Positions 1 through 6,202 of a DNA stretch of 11,050 bases are shown piece by piece. Position 1 is the first letter of the stretch. Every line of letters starts with the position of its first letter. This stretch comes from an uncultured Oscillospiraceae bacterium. Lineage in GTDB: Bacteria > Bacillota > Clostridia > Oscillospirales > Oscillospiraceae. The notes under the pieces are model-generated. The model saw only the letters and a list, made by a program, of their open reading frames with translations, had not been told where the DNA came from and ran no database searches. Where the stretch lies: positions 1 through 11,050 of the forward strand of contig CAJTVO010000109.1 in the NCBI GenBank assembly GCA_910579485.1, written 5' to 3'. Made by a program: the position numbers and the translations under genes.

Positions 1-12
1 CTGTTGTCCTCT
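1..12 (-). promoter_or_regulatory. Probable ribosome-binding site of a gene starting just outside the window
   Basis: Read on the minus strand, the last bases contain AGAGGA (positions 12 to 7) followed by six bases up to the edge, which is normal spacing if a start codon lies immediately beyond position 1. The 53 bases after the cobD-like stop codon show no terminator, so a co-transcribed next gene, perhaps another cobalamin gene, is plausible. The start codon itself is not visible. Confidence 0.3.
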
Positions 13-53
13 GAATTTTTCCTTCAATCACCCCTTGACTTCATACCACTGGA

Positions 54-1106
54 CTATTTCAGGATCGCGCCCAGCGCGTCCAGCAGCATCCGGTTTTCCT
101 CCCGCCCCTTGACGGCGAGACGGTACCAGCCCCGTCCCAGCCCCTCGTAATTGGAGCAGTCCCGGATCAGGACGCCCCGATCCAGCAGGGGACCGAAGAG
201 CTCCCGCCGGCTCTTCACCAGCAGGTAGTTGGCCTGGGAGGGGCACACCCATAGGCCCAATTTCTCCAGCTCCGCCGCCAGGAAGGGACGCTCCCGCCGG
301 ATCAGCTGCCGGGAGCTCTCCAGAAAGGCCTCCTCTTTCAGCGCCGCCACCCCCGCCCTCTGGGCAGGAAGGGACACGTTCCAGGGCTGGACCCGGCGGC
401 TCATGGCGGAGAGAAGCCCGCCGTCCCCGCTGAGGCAGTAGCCCAGCCGCAGGCCCGCCATACCGTAGCTCTTGGTGAAGGCCCGCAGCAGAAACAGACC
501 GGGGAAGCTGTCCAGCCATCCCGCCAGAGACGCCTCCCGCCCTCTGTCGCTGAGCTCCAGAAAGCACTCGTCCACAAACAGCCGGAGACGCCTTCGATGG
601 CAGATCCGGCAGATCTCCTCCAGCAGCTCCGGCCGGACCAGACGGCCCGTGGGATTGTTGGGGCTGCACAGGAAGACCGTCCCGCAGTCCGTCCGCTCCA
701 GCGCGGTCAAAAAGGCCTCCGTCAGGGCGAAGCCCTCCTCTTCCTTTAAAGGGAAGGGCTCCGCTTCCCCACCAAAGGCCTCCAGGGCCGCGCCGTACTC
801 CAGGAAGGCGGGCGCCGGCATCAAAGCCCGCACCGCCCCCAGTGCTCCGCAGTACGCATAAATCAGCTCCGCCGCGCCGCAGCCGCAGAGGATAGCGCAC
901 GGAGCCACGCCCTCCCGGTCGGACAGCGCCGCCGTCAGTTCCCGGCACCCGGGGTCCGGGTACTGGCACAGATCCCGGGCAGCGTCCTCCACCGCGCGTA
1001 TCACGGAGGGCGGCGTGCCCAGAGGGTTGGTATTGACCGAAAAATCCAGGTCCACAGCCCGTCCATACAGGTCGCCGCCGTGGGGATTGGAGACTTGATA
1101 CAGCAT
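54..1106 (-). CDS. cobD: CobD-like threonine-phosphate decarboxylase (class I/II PLP aminotransferase fold)
   Basis: This 350-residue protein has the fold-type I PLP aminotransferase layout of CobD/HisC enzymes. Visible signatures are HGG at residues 9-11, DFSVNTNPLG at 21-30, CSPNNPTG at 147-154, the FVDE aspartate at 179, and FTKSYGMAGLRLGY, whose Lys212 is the expected Schiff-base lysine. The N-terminal HGG plus 'DFS-N-NPLG' pattern favours CobD, which decarboxylates L-threonine phosphate to (R)-1-amino-2-propanol phosphate for the cobalamin nucleotide loop, over histidinol-phosphate aminotransferase. The ATG at 1106 is chosen because GAGGAA lies six bases upstream; the open frame extends 16 codons further to 1154, but into a hairpin-rich leader. 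The stop is TAG. No other cobalamin gene is in the window, so the assignment rests on motifs; HisC or another aminotransferase remains possible. Confidence 0.82.
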   Translation of the reverse strand: MLYQVSNPHGGDLYGRAVDLDFSVNTNPLGTPPSVIRAVEDAARDLCQYPDPGCRELTAALSDREGVAPCAILCGCGAAELIYAYCGALGAVRALMPAPAFLEYGAALEAFGGEAEPFPLKEEEGFALTEAFLTALERTDCGTVFLCSPNNPTGRLVRPELLEEICRICHRRRLRLFVDECFLELSDRGREASLAGWLDSFPGLFLLRAFTKSYGMAGLRLGYCLSGDGGLLSAMSRRVQPWNVSLPAQRAGVAALKEEAFLESSRQLIRRERPFLAAELEKLGLWVCPSQANYLLVKSRRELFGPLLDRGVLIRDCSNYEGLGRGWYRLAVKGREENRMLLDALGAILK

Positions 1107-1358
1107 AGTCAGTTCCTCGACAGTATTCCCGCGCGGCGGGAGGATATGGCGCAAAATAGGAGGCCGCCTGAGCGGCCTCCCGGCTGGCTTTGCGCAAGGC
1201 GGCAGAGCCGCAGATCGTTAAAAAAGCCCTCCGCAGGCGTTGGGCGGACGGAACCCGCCATAGCCCTAAGGCCGCCTGCAGGCGGCAAGTAAAATCAAAT
1301 CGTTTTTGCAAGGACACGCGCCTTGGAAAAACTCTTTGCGCGGAGCGAGACCCCTCTC
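1107..1358 (-). other. Hairpin-rich intergenic stretch between lexA and the cobD-like gene
   Basis: No gene is supported here. The stretch contains a series of inverted repeats: a 16-base perfect palindrome GCCGCCTGCAGGCGGC at 1271-1286, GGCGG/CCGCC arms at 1243-1247 and 1255-1259, GCGGC/GCCGC around a 3-base loop at 1199-1211, a GCCC/GGGC pair next to a run of six T on the minus strand (1220-1245), and the large hairpin at 1149-1195. It could be a structured leader of the cobD-like gene, a small RNA, or a dispersed non-coding repeat. I saw no B12-box-like motif, so a cobalamin riboswitch is not claimed. Confidence 0.5.
1149..1195 (-). terminator. Long two-part hairpin upstream of the cobD-like gene, terminator or attenuator
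   Basis: An inner perfect 9-bp stem (1159-1167 with 1172-1180, 4-base loop) sits inside an outer 7-bp stem (1149-1155 with 1189-1195). On the minus strand the inner stem is followed by TATTTTG, a weak U-rich tail. It lies about 40 bases before the cobD-like start codon, so it could reduce or control read-through into that gene. The U tract is poor, so termination is uncertain. Confidence 0.4.
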
Positions 1359-1381
1359 AAAAAAGATGCAAAGCATCTTTT
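1359..1381 (-). terminator. Intrinsic terminator of lexA
   Basis: A perfect 9-bp stem (1361-1369 with 1373-1381, 3-base loop) reads on the minus strand as AAAAGATGC, TTT, GCATCTTTT and runs directly into more T. It begins ten bases after the lexA stop codon, the expected position for a rho-independent terminator. Confidence 0.75.
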
Positions 1382-1391
1382 GGGGCACGGG

Positions 1392-1979
1392 TCAGTATTG
1401 CCGGACCACCGCCGTCACACGGCCCAGGAGCTGGGCCCCGGTACCGTCGATGGGCTGATAGGCATCGTTCTCCGGCAGGAGCCAGACCTCTCCGTTCCGC
1501 TTGGAGAAGCGCTTCACCGTGGCCTCGTCCCCCAGCAGAGCCACCACGATCTCGCCGTTGACCGCAGTGGGCTGGCGGCGCACCACCACCAGGTCGTCCG
1601 GCAGGATGCCCGCGTTCAGCATGGACTCGCCCCGAACCCGGAGGGCAAAGTACTCCCCCTCCCTGCCGCCGCAGTCGAAGGTCAGGTAGTCGTCGATGCA
1701 CTCCTGGGCCAAAATGGGCGTACCCGCCGCCACGTCCCCCAGAATGGGAACGCGGTTCTTCTCCCGCTGGGTGGCCAGCACAATGGCGCGGCCCTTGAAG
1801 TCCCCCTTCTCGATGAGGCCCCGCTCCTGGAGCCGCTTGAGATGGAAGTGTACCGTGGACGGGGATTTCAGTCCCACCGCCTCGCATATTTCACGCACTG
1901 ATGGAGCGTAGCCCTGTTCGGGGATCACCGTCTGCAGGTATTCGTAGATCCGGTCGGTCATCTGCGTCTTCTTTGGCAT
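1392..1979 (-). CDS. lexA: LexA SOS repressor
   Basis: This 195-residue protein is a complete LexA, which represses SOS genes and cleaves itself when RecA filaments form on damaged DNA. The N-terminal winged helix covers about residues 1-65, with YAPSVREICEAVGLKSPSTV as the DNA-recognition part. The cleavage site is Ala85-Gly86 within GDVAAGTPILAQE. The catalytic Ser119 (RGESM) and Lys156 (EATVKRF) carry the same numbers as in E. coli LexA. The ATG at 1979 has AGGAGG seven bases upstream, and the stop is TGA. It is transcribed away from birA, from a promoter carrying a LexA-box-like site, so autoregulation is likely. A terminator follows directly. Confidence 0.97.
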   Translation of the reverse strand: MPKKTQMTDRIYEYLQTVIPEQGYAPSVREICEAVGLKSPSTVHFHLKRLQERGLIEKGDFKGRAIVLATQREKNRVPILGDVAAGTPILAQECIDDYLTFDCGGREGEYFALRVRGESMLNAGILPDDLVVVRRQPTAVNGEIVVALLGDEATVKRFSKRNGEVWLLPENDAYQPIDGTGAQLLGRVTAVVRQY

Positions 1980-2019
1980 ATTCGTTCCTCCTCATAGTGT
2001 CCTTGATCTCTTGGGACAC

Positions 2020-2058
2020 AGTATACCATACCTTTTCAAGTTTTGCAACACCTGTTCT
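2020..2058 (-). promoter_or_regulatory. lexA promoter with overlapping LexA box
   Basis: On the minus strand there is a -35 TTGCAA (2048-2043), a 17-base spacer and a -10 TATACT (2025-2020). The sequence AGAACAGGTGTTGC (2058-2045) matches the Gram-positive LexA/DinR consensus CGAACRNRYGTTYC at 12 of 14 positions and overlaps the -35. LexA bound there would block RNA polymerase. Confidence 0.8.
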
Positions 2059-2138
2059 TGTACTTCCAAAAAATTTTTTATCTTTTTCCCCGGCGGGAAC
2101 GCCTCCCGCCCTTCCGCGGGAGAATTGGTTTCTTTTGG

Positions 2139-2167
2139 TTTACAAATCCGAAAGAGGATGCTATACT
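2139..2167 (+). promoter_or_regulatory. birA promoter
   Basis: A -35 TTTACA (2139-2144), a 17-base spacer and a -10 TATACT (2162-2167) form a strong sigma-A-type promoter facing birA. Transcription would start near 2174, giving a leader of about 60 bases. It diverges from the lexA promoter; the 251-base region between the two genes also holds GC-rich inverted repeats at 2092-2110 and 2105-2120 of no clear role. Confidence 0.75.
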
Positions 2168-2185
2168 AGGAAACGCTGAAAGGCC

Positions 2186-2214
2186 CCCTCCCGCTCTCCA
2201 GCACGGCGGGAGGG
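2186..2214 (+). promoter_or_regulatory. Hairpin in the birA leader next to the ribosome-binding site
   Basis: A perfect 9-bp stem, CCCTCCCGC at 2186-2194 with GCGGGAGGG at 2206-2214, encloses an 11-base loop. It ends seven bases before AGGAGGG. It lies within the predicted transcript and could affect mRNA stability or access to the ribosome-binding site. There is no U tract, so it is not a terminator. Confidence 0.5.
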
Positions 2215-2233
2215 CACGGAAAGGAGGGACATG

Positions 2234-3226
2234 ATGAGCAAGGAACAAATATACCAGCTGCTGCAGGCAGACCCTGACGCCTATCTCTCCGGCCAGGAGC
2301 TTAGCCGCCGCCTGGGCATCAGCCGCGCCGCCGTCTGGAAAGCCATCGACAGCCTGCGCCGGGACGGCTACGTCGTCGAGGCCCGCACCGGGCTGGGGTA
2401 CCGCCTCACCGCCTCGCCGGACGCCCTGGTGGAGCGGGAGATCCGCCGCCGCCTCTCCCCCGGCGCGGCCTGTCCGGATCTGCGGTGCCTGGAGGAGGTC
2501 GACTCTACCAACTCCTACCTGAAACGGGAGGCCCTGGCCGGAGCGCCCCACGGGACCGTGGCGGTGGCCAACAGCCAGAGCGCCGGGCGGGGCCGCATGA
2601 CCCGCACCTTCCAGTCTCCCCCCGGACGGGGGGTCTACCTCTCCATCCTCCTGCGCCCCGAGGTACTGCCGGAGGCCCTCATGGGCGTGACGGGCATGAC
2701 CGCCGTGGCGGTGTGCAACGCCGTGGAGCGGGCCGCCGGGGTCCGCCCCCAGATCAAATGGACCAACGACCTGGTGCTGAACGGAAAAAAGATCTGCGGC
2801 ATCCTCACGGAAATGGCGGTGGAGGGCGAGACGGGGATGACCCAGTCCCTGGTCATCGGGGCCGGGGTCAACGTCAGCCACACGCCGGAGGACTTCGGGC
2901 CGGAGGTCTCCCGGATGGCCACCTCCCTGGCTCAGGAGGGCTTTGAATCCTCCCGGTCCGCCCTGGCCGCCGCCATGATTGAGGAGTTCCTTCGCCTGGG
3001 CGAGGCCCTGGACGGGGACATTGGCCCTTGGGTGGACGCCTACCGGCGGGACTGCGTCAACCTTGGGAAACCGGTGCGGCTGCTGTGGACCGGCGGGCAG
3101 GAGGAAGCTCTGGCGGTAGATATCGACGACCGCTTCGGCCTGCTGGTCCGGATGCCGGATGGCAGCGAGAAGACGGTGCGCACCGGCGAGGTATCGGTGC
3201 GGGGACTTTATGGATATACGGAGTAA
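2234..3226 (+). CDS. birA: Bifunctional biotin--[acetyl-CoA-carboxylase] ligase / biotin operon repressor BirA
   Basis: The protein (330 residues from the second ATG) makes biotinyl-AMP and transfers biotin to carboxylase carrier proteins; long forms also bind DNA as biotin repressors. Residues 1-60 form a winged helix-turn-helix with LSGQELSRRLGISRAAVWKA, so this is the bifunctional class. The catalytic domain shows VDSTN at 89-93, the biotinoyl-AMP loop GRGRMTR at 118-124, KWTNDL at 175-180 and NGKKICGIL at 183-191 with the active-site lysine. The C-terminal SH3-like part ends near 330. Two adjacent ATGs (2231, 2234) follow AGGAGGG; the second has the better spacing of five bases. No biotin synthesis gene is adjacent. 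The stop is followed at once by the small gene at 3233. Confidence 0.95.
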   Translation: MSKEQIYQLLQADPDAYLSGQELSRRLGISRAAVWKAIDSLRRDGYVVEARTGLGYRLTASPDALVEREIRRRLSPGAACPDLRCLEEVDSTNSYLKREALAGAPHGTVAVANSQSAGRGRMTRTFQSPPGRGVYLSILLRPEVLPEALMGVTGMTAVAVCNAVERAAGVRPQIKWTNDLVLNGKKICGILTEMAVEGETGMTQSLVIGAGVNVSHTPEDFGPEVSRMATSLAQEGFESSRSALAAAMIEEFLRLGEALDGDIGPWVDAYRRDCVNLGKPVRLLWTGGQEEALAVDIDDRFGLLVRMPDGSEKTVRTGEVSVRGLYGYTE

Positions 3227-3232
3227 ACGAGC

Positions 3233-3409
3233 ATGAGACGGCAGAGAAAGAAATACGGGAACCCATACCACGCCTACCGGGGCAAGCCCCGGTGGAAGAA
3301 GATCGCCCCATGGGCCCTGGCGGGCGTTGCGGCGGCCCTGCTGGTCGCGCTGGCAGTGTGGCTGCTGGCCGGCGGGCAGTTCGCCGCACTGCCATTTCCG
3401 TGGAAGTGA
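3233..3409 (+). CDS. Small single-pass membrane protein, 58 residues, function unknown
   Basis: This short open frame encodes a very basic, aromatic N-terminus (MRRQRKKYGNPYHAYRGKPR), then one hydrophobic segment at about residues 27-47 rich in Ala, Leu and Val, and a short tail ending PFPWK. The positive-inside rule would put the N-terminus in the cytoplasm. GGAG overlapping the end of birA lies nine bases before the ATG, and the gap to birA is six bases, so translation as part of the birA operon is likely. I recognise no family. After the TGA stop the same frame stays open for 27 more codons to TAA at 3491-3493 with protein-like composition, so this could be the remnant of a longer gene. 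Confidence 0.6.
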   Translation: MRRQRKKYGNPYHAYRGKPRWKKIAPWALAGVAAALLVALAVWLLAGGQFAALPFPWK

Positions 3410-3512
3410 GGCGGACGGGAGACGGGTCTGGAGCTGGCGGCGGAACACATCCGCCGGGCCTGCTCCGAGGGACGCGGCGCAAATAAAGAATAATAAATAA
3501 AAGGAGCTGTGT

Positions 3513-4052
3513 ATGAACATCTACCCTGATCTGTTCCTCACCTTTGCCAAGGTGGGGGTCATGACCTTCGGCGGCGGCTACGCCATGCTGCCCATCCTCC
3601 AGCGGGAGGTAGTGGAGAACAAGGGCTGGGCCACCGAGGAGGAGCTGACGGACTATTTCGCCATCGGCCAGTGTACGCCGGGCATCATCGCGGTGAACAC
3701 CGCCACCTTCATCGGCCAGAAGAACAAGGGCATCCCGGGGGGCATCATCGCCACCCTGGGGCTGGTCTTCCCCTCCCTCGTCATCATTTCCATGCTGGCG
3801 GGGGTCATCACCCAGTTTTCTCATCTGGCCTGGGTGAACCACGCCTTCGGCGGCATCCGGGTGTGCGTGTGCATCCTGATCCTCAACGCCATTACCAAGC
3901 TCTATAAAAAATCGGTCATCGACATCCCCACCACCCTGATCTTCTTTCTGGTATTCGGTCTGAGCGCCTGGCTCTCCTGCAGCCCGGTGTGGTTCGTGCT
4001 GGCGGCGGCTGTGGCCGGCATCGTGCTGAAGAATGTGGGGGTGAAGAAGTGA
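3513..4052 (+). CDS. Chromate transporter family protein, first short-form (SCHR) subunit
   Basis: This 179-residue membrane protein corresponds to one half of ChrA. The CHR-family core motif FGGGYAMLP lies at residues 19-27, followed by GWATEEELTDYFAIGQCTPG and the conserved IAVNTATFIG. Several hydrophobic segments follow. Short CHR proteins typically occur as adjacent pairs that act together, and the second partner begins at the last base of this gene. The transported anion need not be chromate in a gut anaerobe; no substrate can be read from the sequence. AAGGAG lies six bases before the ATG. The 100 bases upstream, after the small membrane protein gene, show no terminator, so expression from the birA promoter is plausible. 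Confidence 0.92.
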   Translation: MNIYPDLFLTFAKVGVMTFGGGYAMLPILQREVVENKGWATEEELTDYFAIGQCTPGIIAVNTATFIGQKNKGIPGGIIATLGLVFPSLVIISMLAGVITQFSHLAWVNHAFGGIRVCVCILILNAITKLYKKSVIDIPTTLIFFLVFGLSAWLSCSPVWFVLAAAVAGIVLKNVGVKK

Positions 4053-4675
4053 TGCTGTTTTTGCGGTTATTTTATGAGTTTTTTAAGACCGGTCTGTTCG
4101 CCGTGGGCGGCGGCATGGCCACCATCCCCTTCCTCTACAACATGGCCGATTCCACCGGCTGGTTTACCCGCATTGATGTAGACAACATGATCGCCGTGGG
4201 TGAGTCCACTCCCGGCCCCATTGGTGTCAATATGGCGACCTATGTGGGCTATATCACCGGCATGAACGAGGGCGGTCTGCCCTTCGCCCTTCTGGGCGCG
4301 GTGGTTGCCACACTGGGGCTTATCACCCCCTCCATCATCGTCATCCTCATCATCGCCTCTTTCCTGAAGAGCTTCCGGGACAACCGGTATGTGGAGAGCG
4401 CCTTTTACGGCCTGCGTCCCGCGTCCACGGGACTGATCGCGGCGGCGGGCCTGTCGGTGGCGGTGACCAATCTGTTCTATACGGAGAGCGAGGCCTTCAA
4501 CGCGGTCATTACCAAGTGGAGCGACATTTTTGATCCGGCGGTCGTCAACTGGAAGGGCTGGGCGCTGGCCGCCGTCCTGTGGGTGCTGACCAACAAGGTC
4601 AAGCAGACGAAAAAGCTCCACCCCATCATCTTCATCCTGGGTTCCGCCGTGGTTGGCATCGTATTGGTAATGTGA
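4052..4675 (+). CDS. Chromate transporter family protein, second short-form (SCHR) subunit
   Basis: This 207-residue partner subunit carries the same CHR core in altered form: FAVGGGMATIPFL at about residues 16-28, then MIAVGESTPGPIGVNMATYVGY at about 46-67. Hydrophobic stretches run through the rest, with a charged segment near residues 140-175. Its ATG overlaps the upstream TGA as TGATG, so the two halves are translationally coupled; an in-frame start further upstream at 3989 would lie inside the first subunit and is not used here. Paired short CHR proteins are thought to assemble with opposite membrane orientation. No clear terminator follows; the DNA becomes AT-richer directly after this gene. 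Confidence 0.92.
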   Translation: MLFLRLFYEFFKTGLFAVGGGMATIPFLYNMADSTGWFTRIDVDNMIAVGESTPGPIGVNMATYVGYITGMNEGGLPFALLGAVVATLGLITPSIIVILIIASFLKSFRDNRYVESAFYGLRPASTGLIAAAGLSVAVTNLFYTESEAFNAVITKWSDIFDPAVVNWKGWALAAVLWVLTNKVKQTKKLHPIIFILGSAVVGIVLVM

Positions 4676-4731
4676 TCCCTGCAGCGGCAACTGTGAGTTT
4701 AGTTTTCTTCCCAAAAACAACCCGCTATATA

Positions 4732-4761
4732 TGGACAACATGGTAGACAATGGCTTAACAT
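4732..4761 (+). promoter_or_regulatory. Possible promoter of the XRE regulator gene
   Basis: TGGACA at 4732-4737 and TAACAT at 4756-4761 are separated by 18 bases and lie 38 bases before the ATG. The match is moderate. The same stretch contains an imperfect direct repeat (GACAACATGG, GACAATGGC), which could be an operator for the XRE protein, but this is weak. Confidence 0.3.
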
Positions 4762-4798
4762 ATAGCTGGTATTGCACATCAAACGAGAGGAAGAGAAT

Positions 4799-6049
4799 AT
4801 GCTTGATGTAAAAAAGATGGGGAAGCAAATTGCATATCTGCGTATGAGAAATAACTTCACGCAGGAGCGGCTCGCAGAAGCGTCAGGAGTTTCACCTCAG
4901 GCAGTCAGTAAATGGGAAAATGGAAAAGCCGTACCGGAGGTATCTATACTTTGCAGACTGTCCGAACTCTTTCACTGCTCCATAGACAGCATCCTTGATC
5001 CGCCGGCATGGAGCTTGTGCGAGATGGACTTTGACTATGAGTTTCTTGTCAAGCCTCGGGTTCCGATCGCTGATTATTCCGGCCCTGAGTGGCCGAAAAG
5101 CATCTCGATCGCCTCATTGCTGACGGCGCTGAAACTGTTCTTTGGATTGGAGCAGCGCAGGGACAGCAAGAACCGTCAAATCAACGATGATGAAGAGTAT
5201 ATTTTGCAGTCGGCGATGACAAACGTATGCTTTGGATATTCCTATGCTCCGGATGAATGGCCCCGTGACTGTTTTCTGATCTACGGCCTGGACTATGATA
5301 TCCATTCACAGGCCGGATGCCCGGAAGACGCATTTATTGCTCGCGCGCGCGGGCAAATCGAACACGGCTATCCGGTTATCCTGATCCCGAAGGAATATAC
5401 AGACACGATTTTTGCCGTTGGCTTTTCTGATCAGGGAAAGATATTGAAAGGATTGGGATTTTTGGATGGGGACGATCAGAAAAACGCAAACCTGAACTTT
5501 GACCGGCTGAATCAATATGCCGGTTGGTACAAGGCCGGCTGCGACATGATGATCGTCAGACCTTCAGAAGAAAAAATGCCGCTGGCAGAGGCCTGCACGA
5601 ATGCGTTTTTCCGGGGGATCGCGCTGCTATCGAATAACAGCCACAGCGGAGAGGACAAAATGCAGGGCTACGGTATGGTCATGTACCGGAATTGGTGCGA
5701 CCTGCTGCGGGAAGAAAACAGAAGAAACGCGGAGCGGATCGCCTGCATTTTTCCCCATGCATTTATTCATTATGAAAACAAGCTGAGAACCAAGCAGTTT
5801 TTTGAATTATGTATCAACATTATCCCTGATATCAATAAAGAATGGATGGATCTGGCAATCCGCCAATATGAGGATATTCTGTCATTCGCGATGGAGATCG
5901 CGGCGATCGCCCACCGGCAGGATTCTTTTTCCAGGGACTCTCTGAACGAAAGAAGGGTGCATATCATCGAAATGCTGCGAAGGAGCGGCGAGCAGGAAGA
6001 ACTGGCCTTATCGTATCTCAAAAGAGCGGCGGAACATATCCGGAAATAA
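4799..6049 (+). CDS. XRE-family regulator with large C-terminal, possibly BtrH/C39-like, domain
   Basis: The 416-residue protein starts with a clear XRE (Cro/CI-type) helix-turn-helix: MGKQIAYLRMRNNFTQERLA and then SGVSPQAVSKWENGKAVPEV at residues 29-48. Residues 75-416 form a much larger domain than in ordinary XRE repressors. Its middle (residues 186-280), with IEHGYPVILIP, FAVGFSDQGKILKGLGFLDGD and later PLAEACTNAFFRGIALL, recalls the papain-like-fold domain of BtrH-type proteins, where a 'GxPVI' strand is followed by a 'GY-D-G' strand. That resemblance is from memory of the family pattern, and an active enzyme is not claimed. ATG 4799 is preferred over a TTG at 4772 because GAGAGG lies eight bases upstream. 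Base composition is clearly AT-richer than the transporter genes before it. It may sense a ligand and regulate itself or neighbours; its target is unknown. Confidence 0.8.
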   Translation: MLDVKKMGKQIAYLRMRNNFTQERLAEASGVSPQAVSKWENGKAVPEVSILCRLSELFHCSIDSILDPPAWSLCEMDFDYEFLVKPRVPIADYSGPEWPKSISIASLLTALKLFFGLEQRRDSKNRQINDDEEYILQSAMTNVCFGYSYAPDEWPRDCFLIYGLDYDIHSQAGCPEDAFIARARGQIEHGYPVILIPKEYTDTIFAVGFSDQGKILKGLGFLDGDDQKNANLNFDRLNQYAGWYKAGCDMMIVRPSEEKMPLAEACTNAFFRGIALLSNNSHSGEDKMQGYGMVMYRNWCDLLREENRRNAERIACIFPHAFIHYENKLRTKQFFELCINIIPDINKEWMDLAIRQYEDILSFAMEIAAIAHRQDSFSRDSLNERRVHIIEMLRRSGEQEELALSYLKRAAEHIRK

Positions 6050-6066
6050 AATGAGCGAAAGCAAGA

Positions 6067-6111
6067 GGGGCACGTTACCACGAAATCATCTGTTTCGTGG
6101 TAACGTGCCCC
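6067..6111 (+). repeat. Perfect 19-bp inverted repeat with 7-base loop
   Basis: Positions 6067-6085 and 6093-6111 are exact reverse complements around the loop TCATCTG. It lies 17 bases after the XRE stop codon and 30 bases before the MerR -35 box. The RNA hairpin would be very stable, but no T run follows on either strand, so it is an imperfect terminator at best. It could separate the two regulators' transcripts, protect mRNA ends, or be a protein-binding site. Confidence 0.85.
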
Positions 6112-6141
6112 GGCTTGATATGGTTTCAGGCTGATTTCCTG

Positions 6142-6172
6142 TTGACTCTTCCGTTAGGGAATAGTGTATACT
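6142..6172 (+). promoter_or_regulatory. MerR-type promoter with 19-bp spacer and internal operator dyad
   Basis: TTGACT (6142-6147) and TATACT (6167-6172) are separated by 19 bases, the over-long spacing typical of promoters activated by MerR-family proteins through DNA distortion. Within it, ACTCTTCC (6145-6152) and GGAATAGT (6158-6165) form a dyad matching at 7 of 8 positions around a 5-base centre, placed where MerR dimers bind. The next gene encodes a MerR protein, so autoregulation is the direct reading. Confidence 0.85.
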
Positions 6173-6202
6173 GGGTTTACGAGCAGGAAAGGAGAGAAAA
6201 AC

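Noticed and set aside
1..31. Partial gene starting at GTG (31-29) on the minus strand
   Set aside because: The purine run AAGG lies one base from the GTG, too close; AGAGGA at 12-7 points instead to a start outside the window.
28..1317. 429-codon minus-strand frame covering the cobD-like gene
   Set aside because: Gly/Arg/Pro-rich shadow of a GC-rich gene in another frame, with no domain motifs; it also starts in the hairpin region.
1107..1360. Cobalamin riboswitch upstream of the cobD-like gene
   Set aside because: No B12-box-like sequence was seen on the minus strand; the hairpins do not match the cobalamin aptamer.
2125..2147. BirA operator in the birA promoter
   Set aside because: GTTTACAAA matches one half-site of the Firmicutes BirA consensus, but no second half-site lies at the required 14-16 base spacing.
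3407..3430. In-frame TGA followed by GGTCT, suggesting a selenocysteine codon
   Set aside because: No convincing stem with an apical GGTCT loop forms at the needed distance, and the protein shows no known selenoprotein motif.
2078..3520. 480-codon minus-strand frame opposite birA
   Set aside because: Antisense shadow of birA, low-complexity His/Gly/Ala-rich, without a ribosome-binding site or family signature.
4772..4798. TTG start for the XRE regulator
   Set aside because: No ribosome-binding site before it, whereas ATG 4799 has GAGAGG at good spacing.
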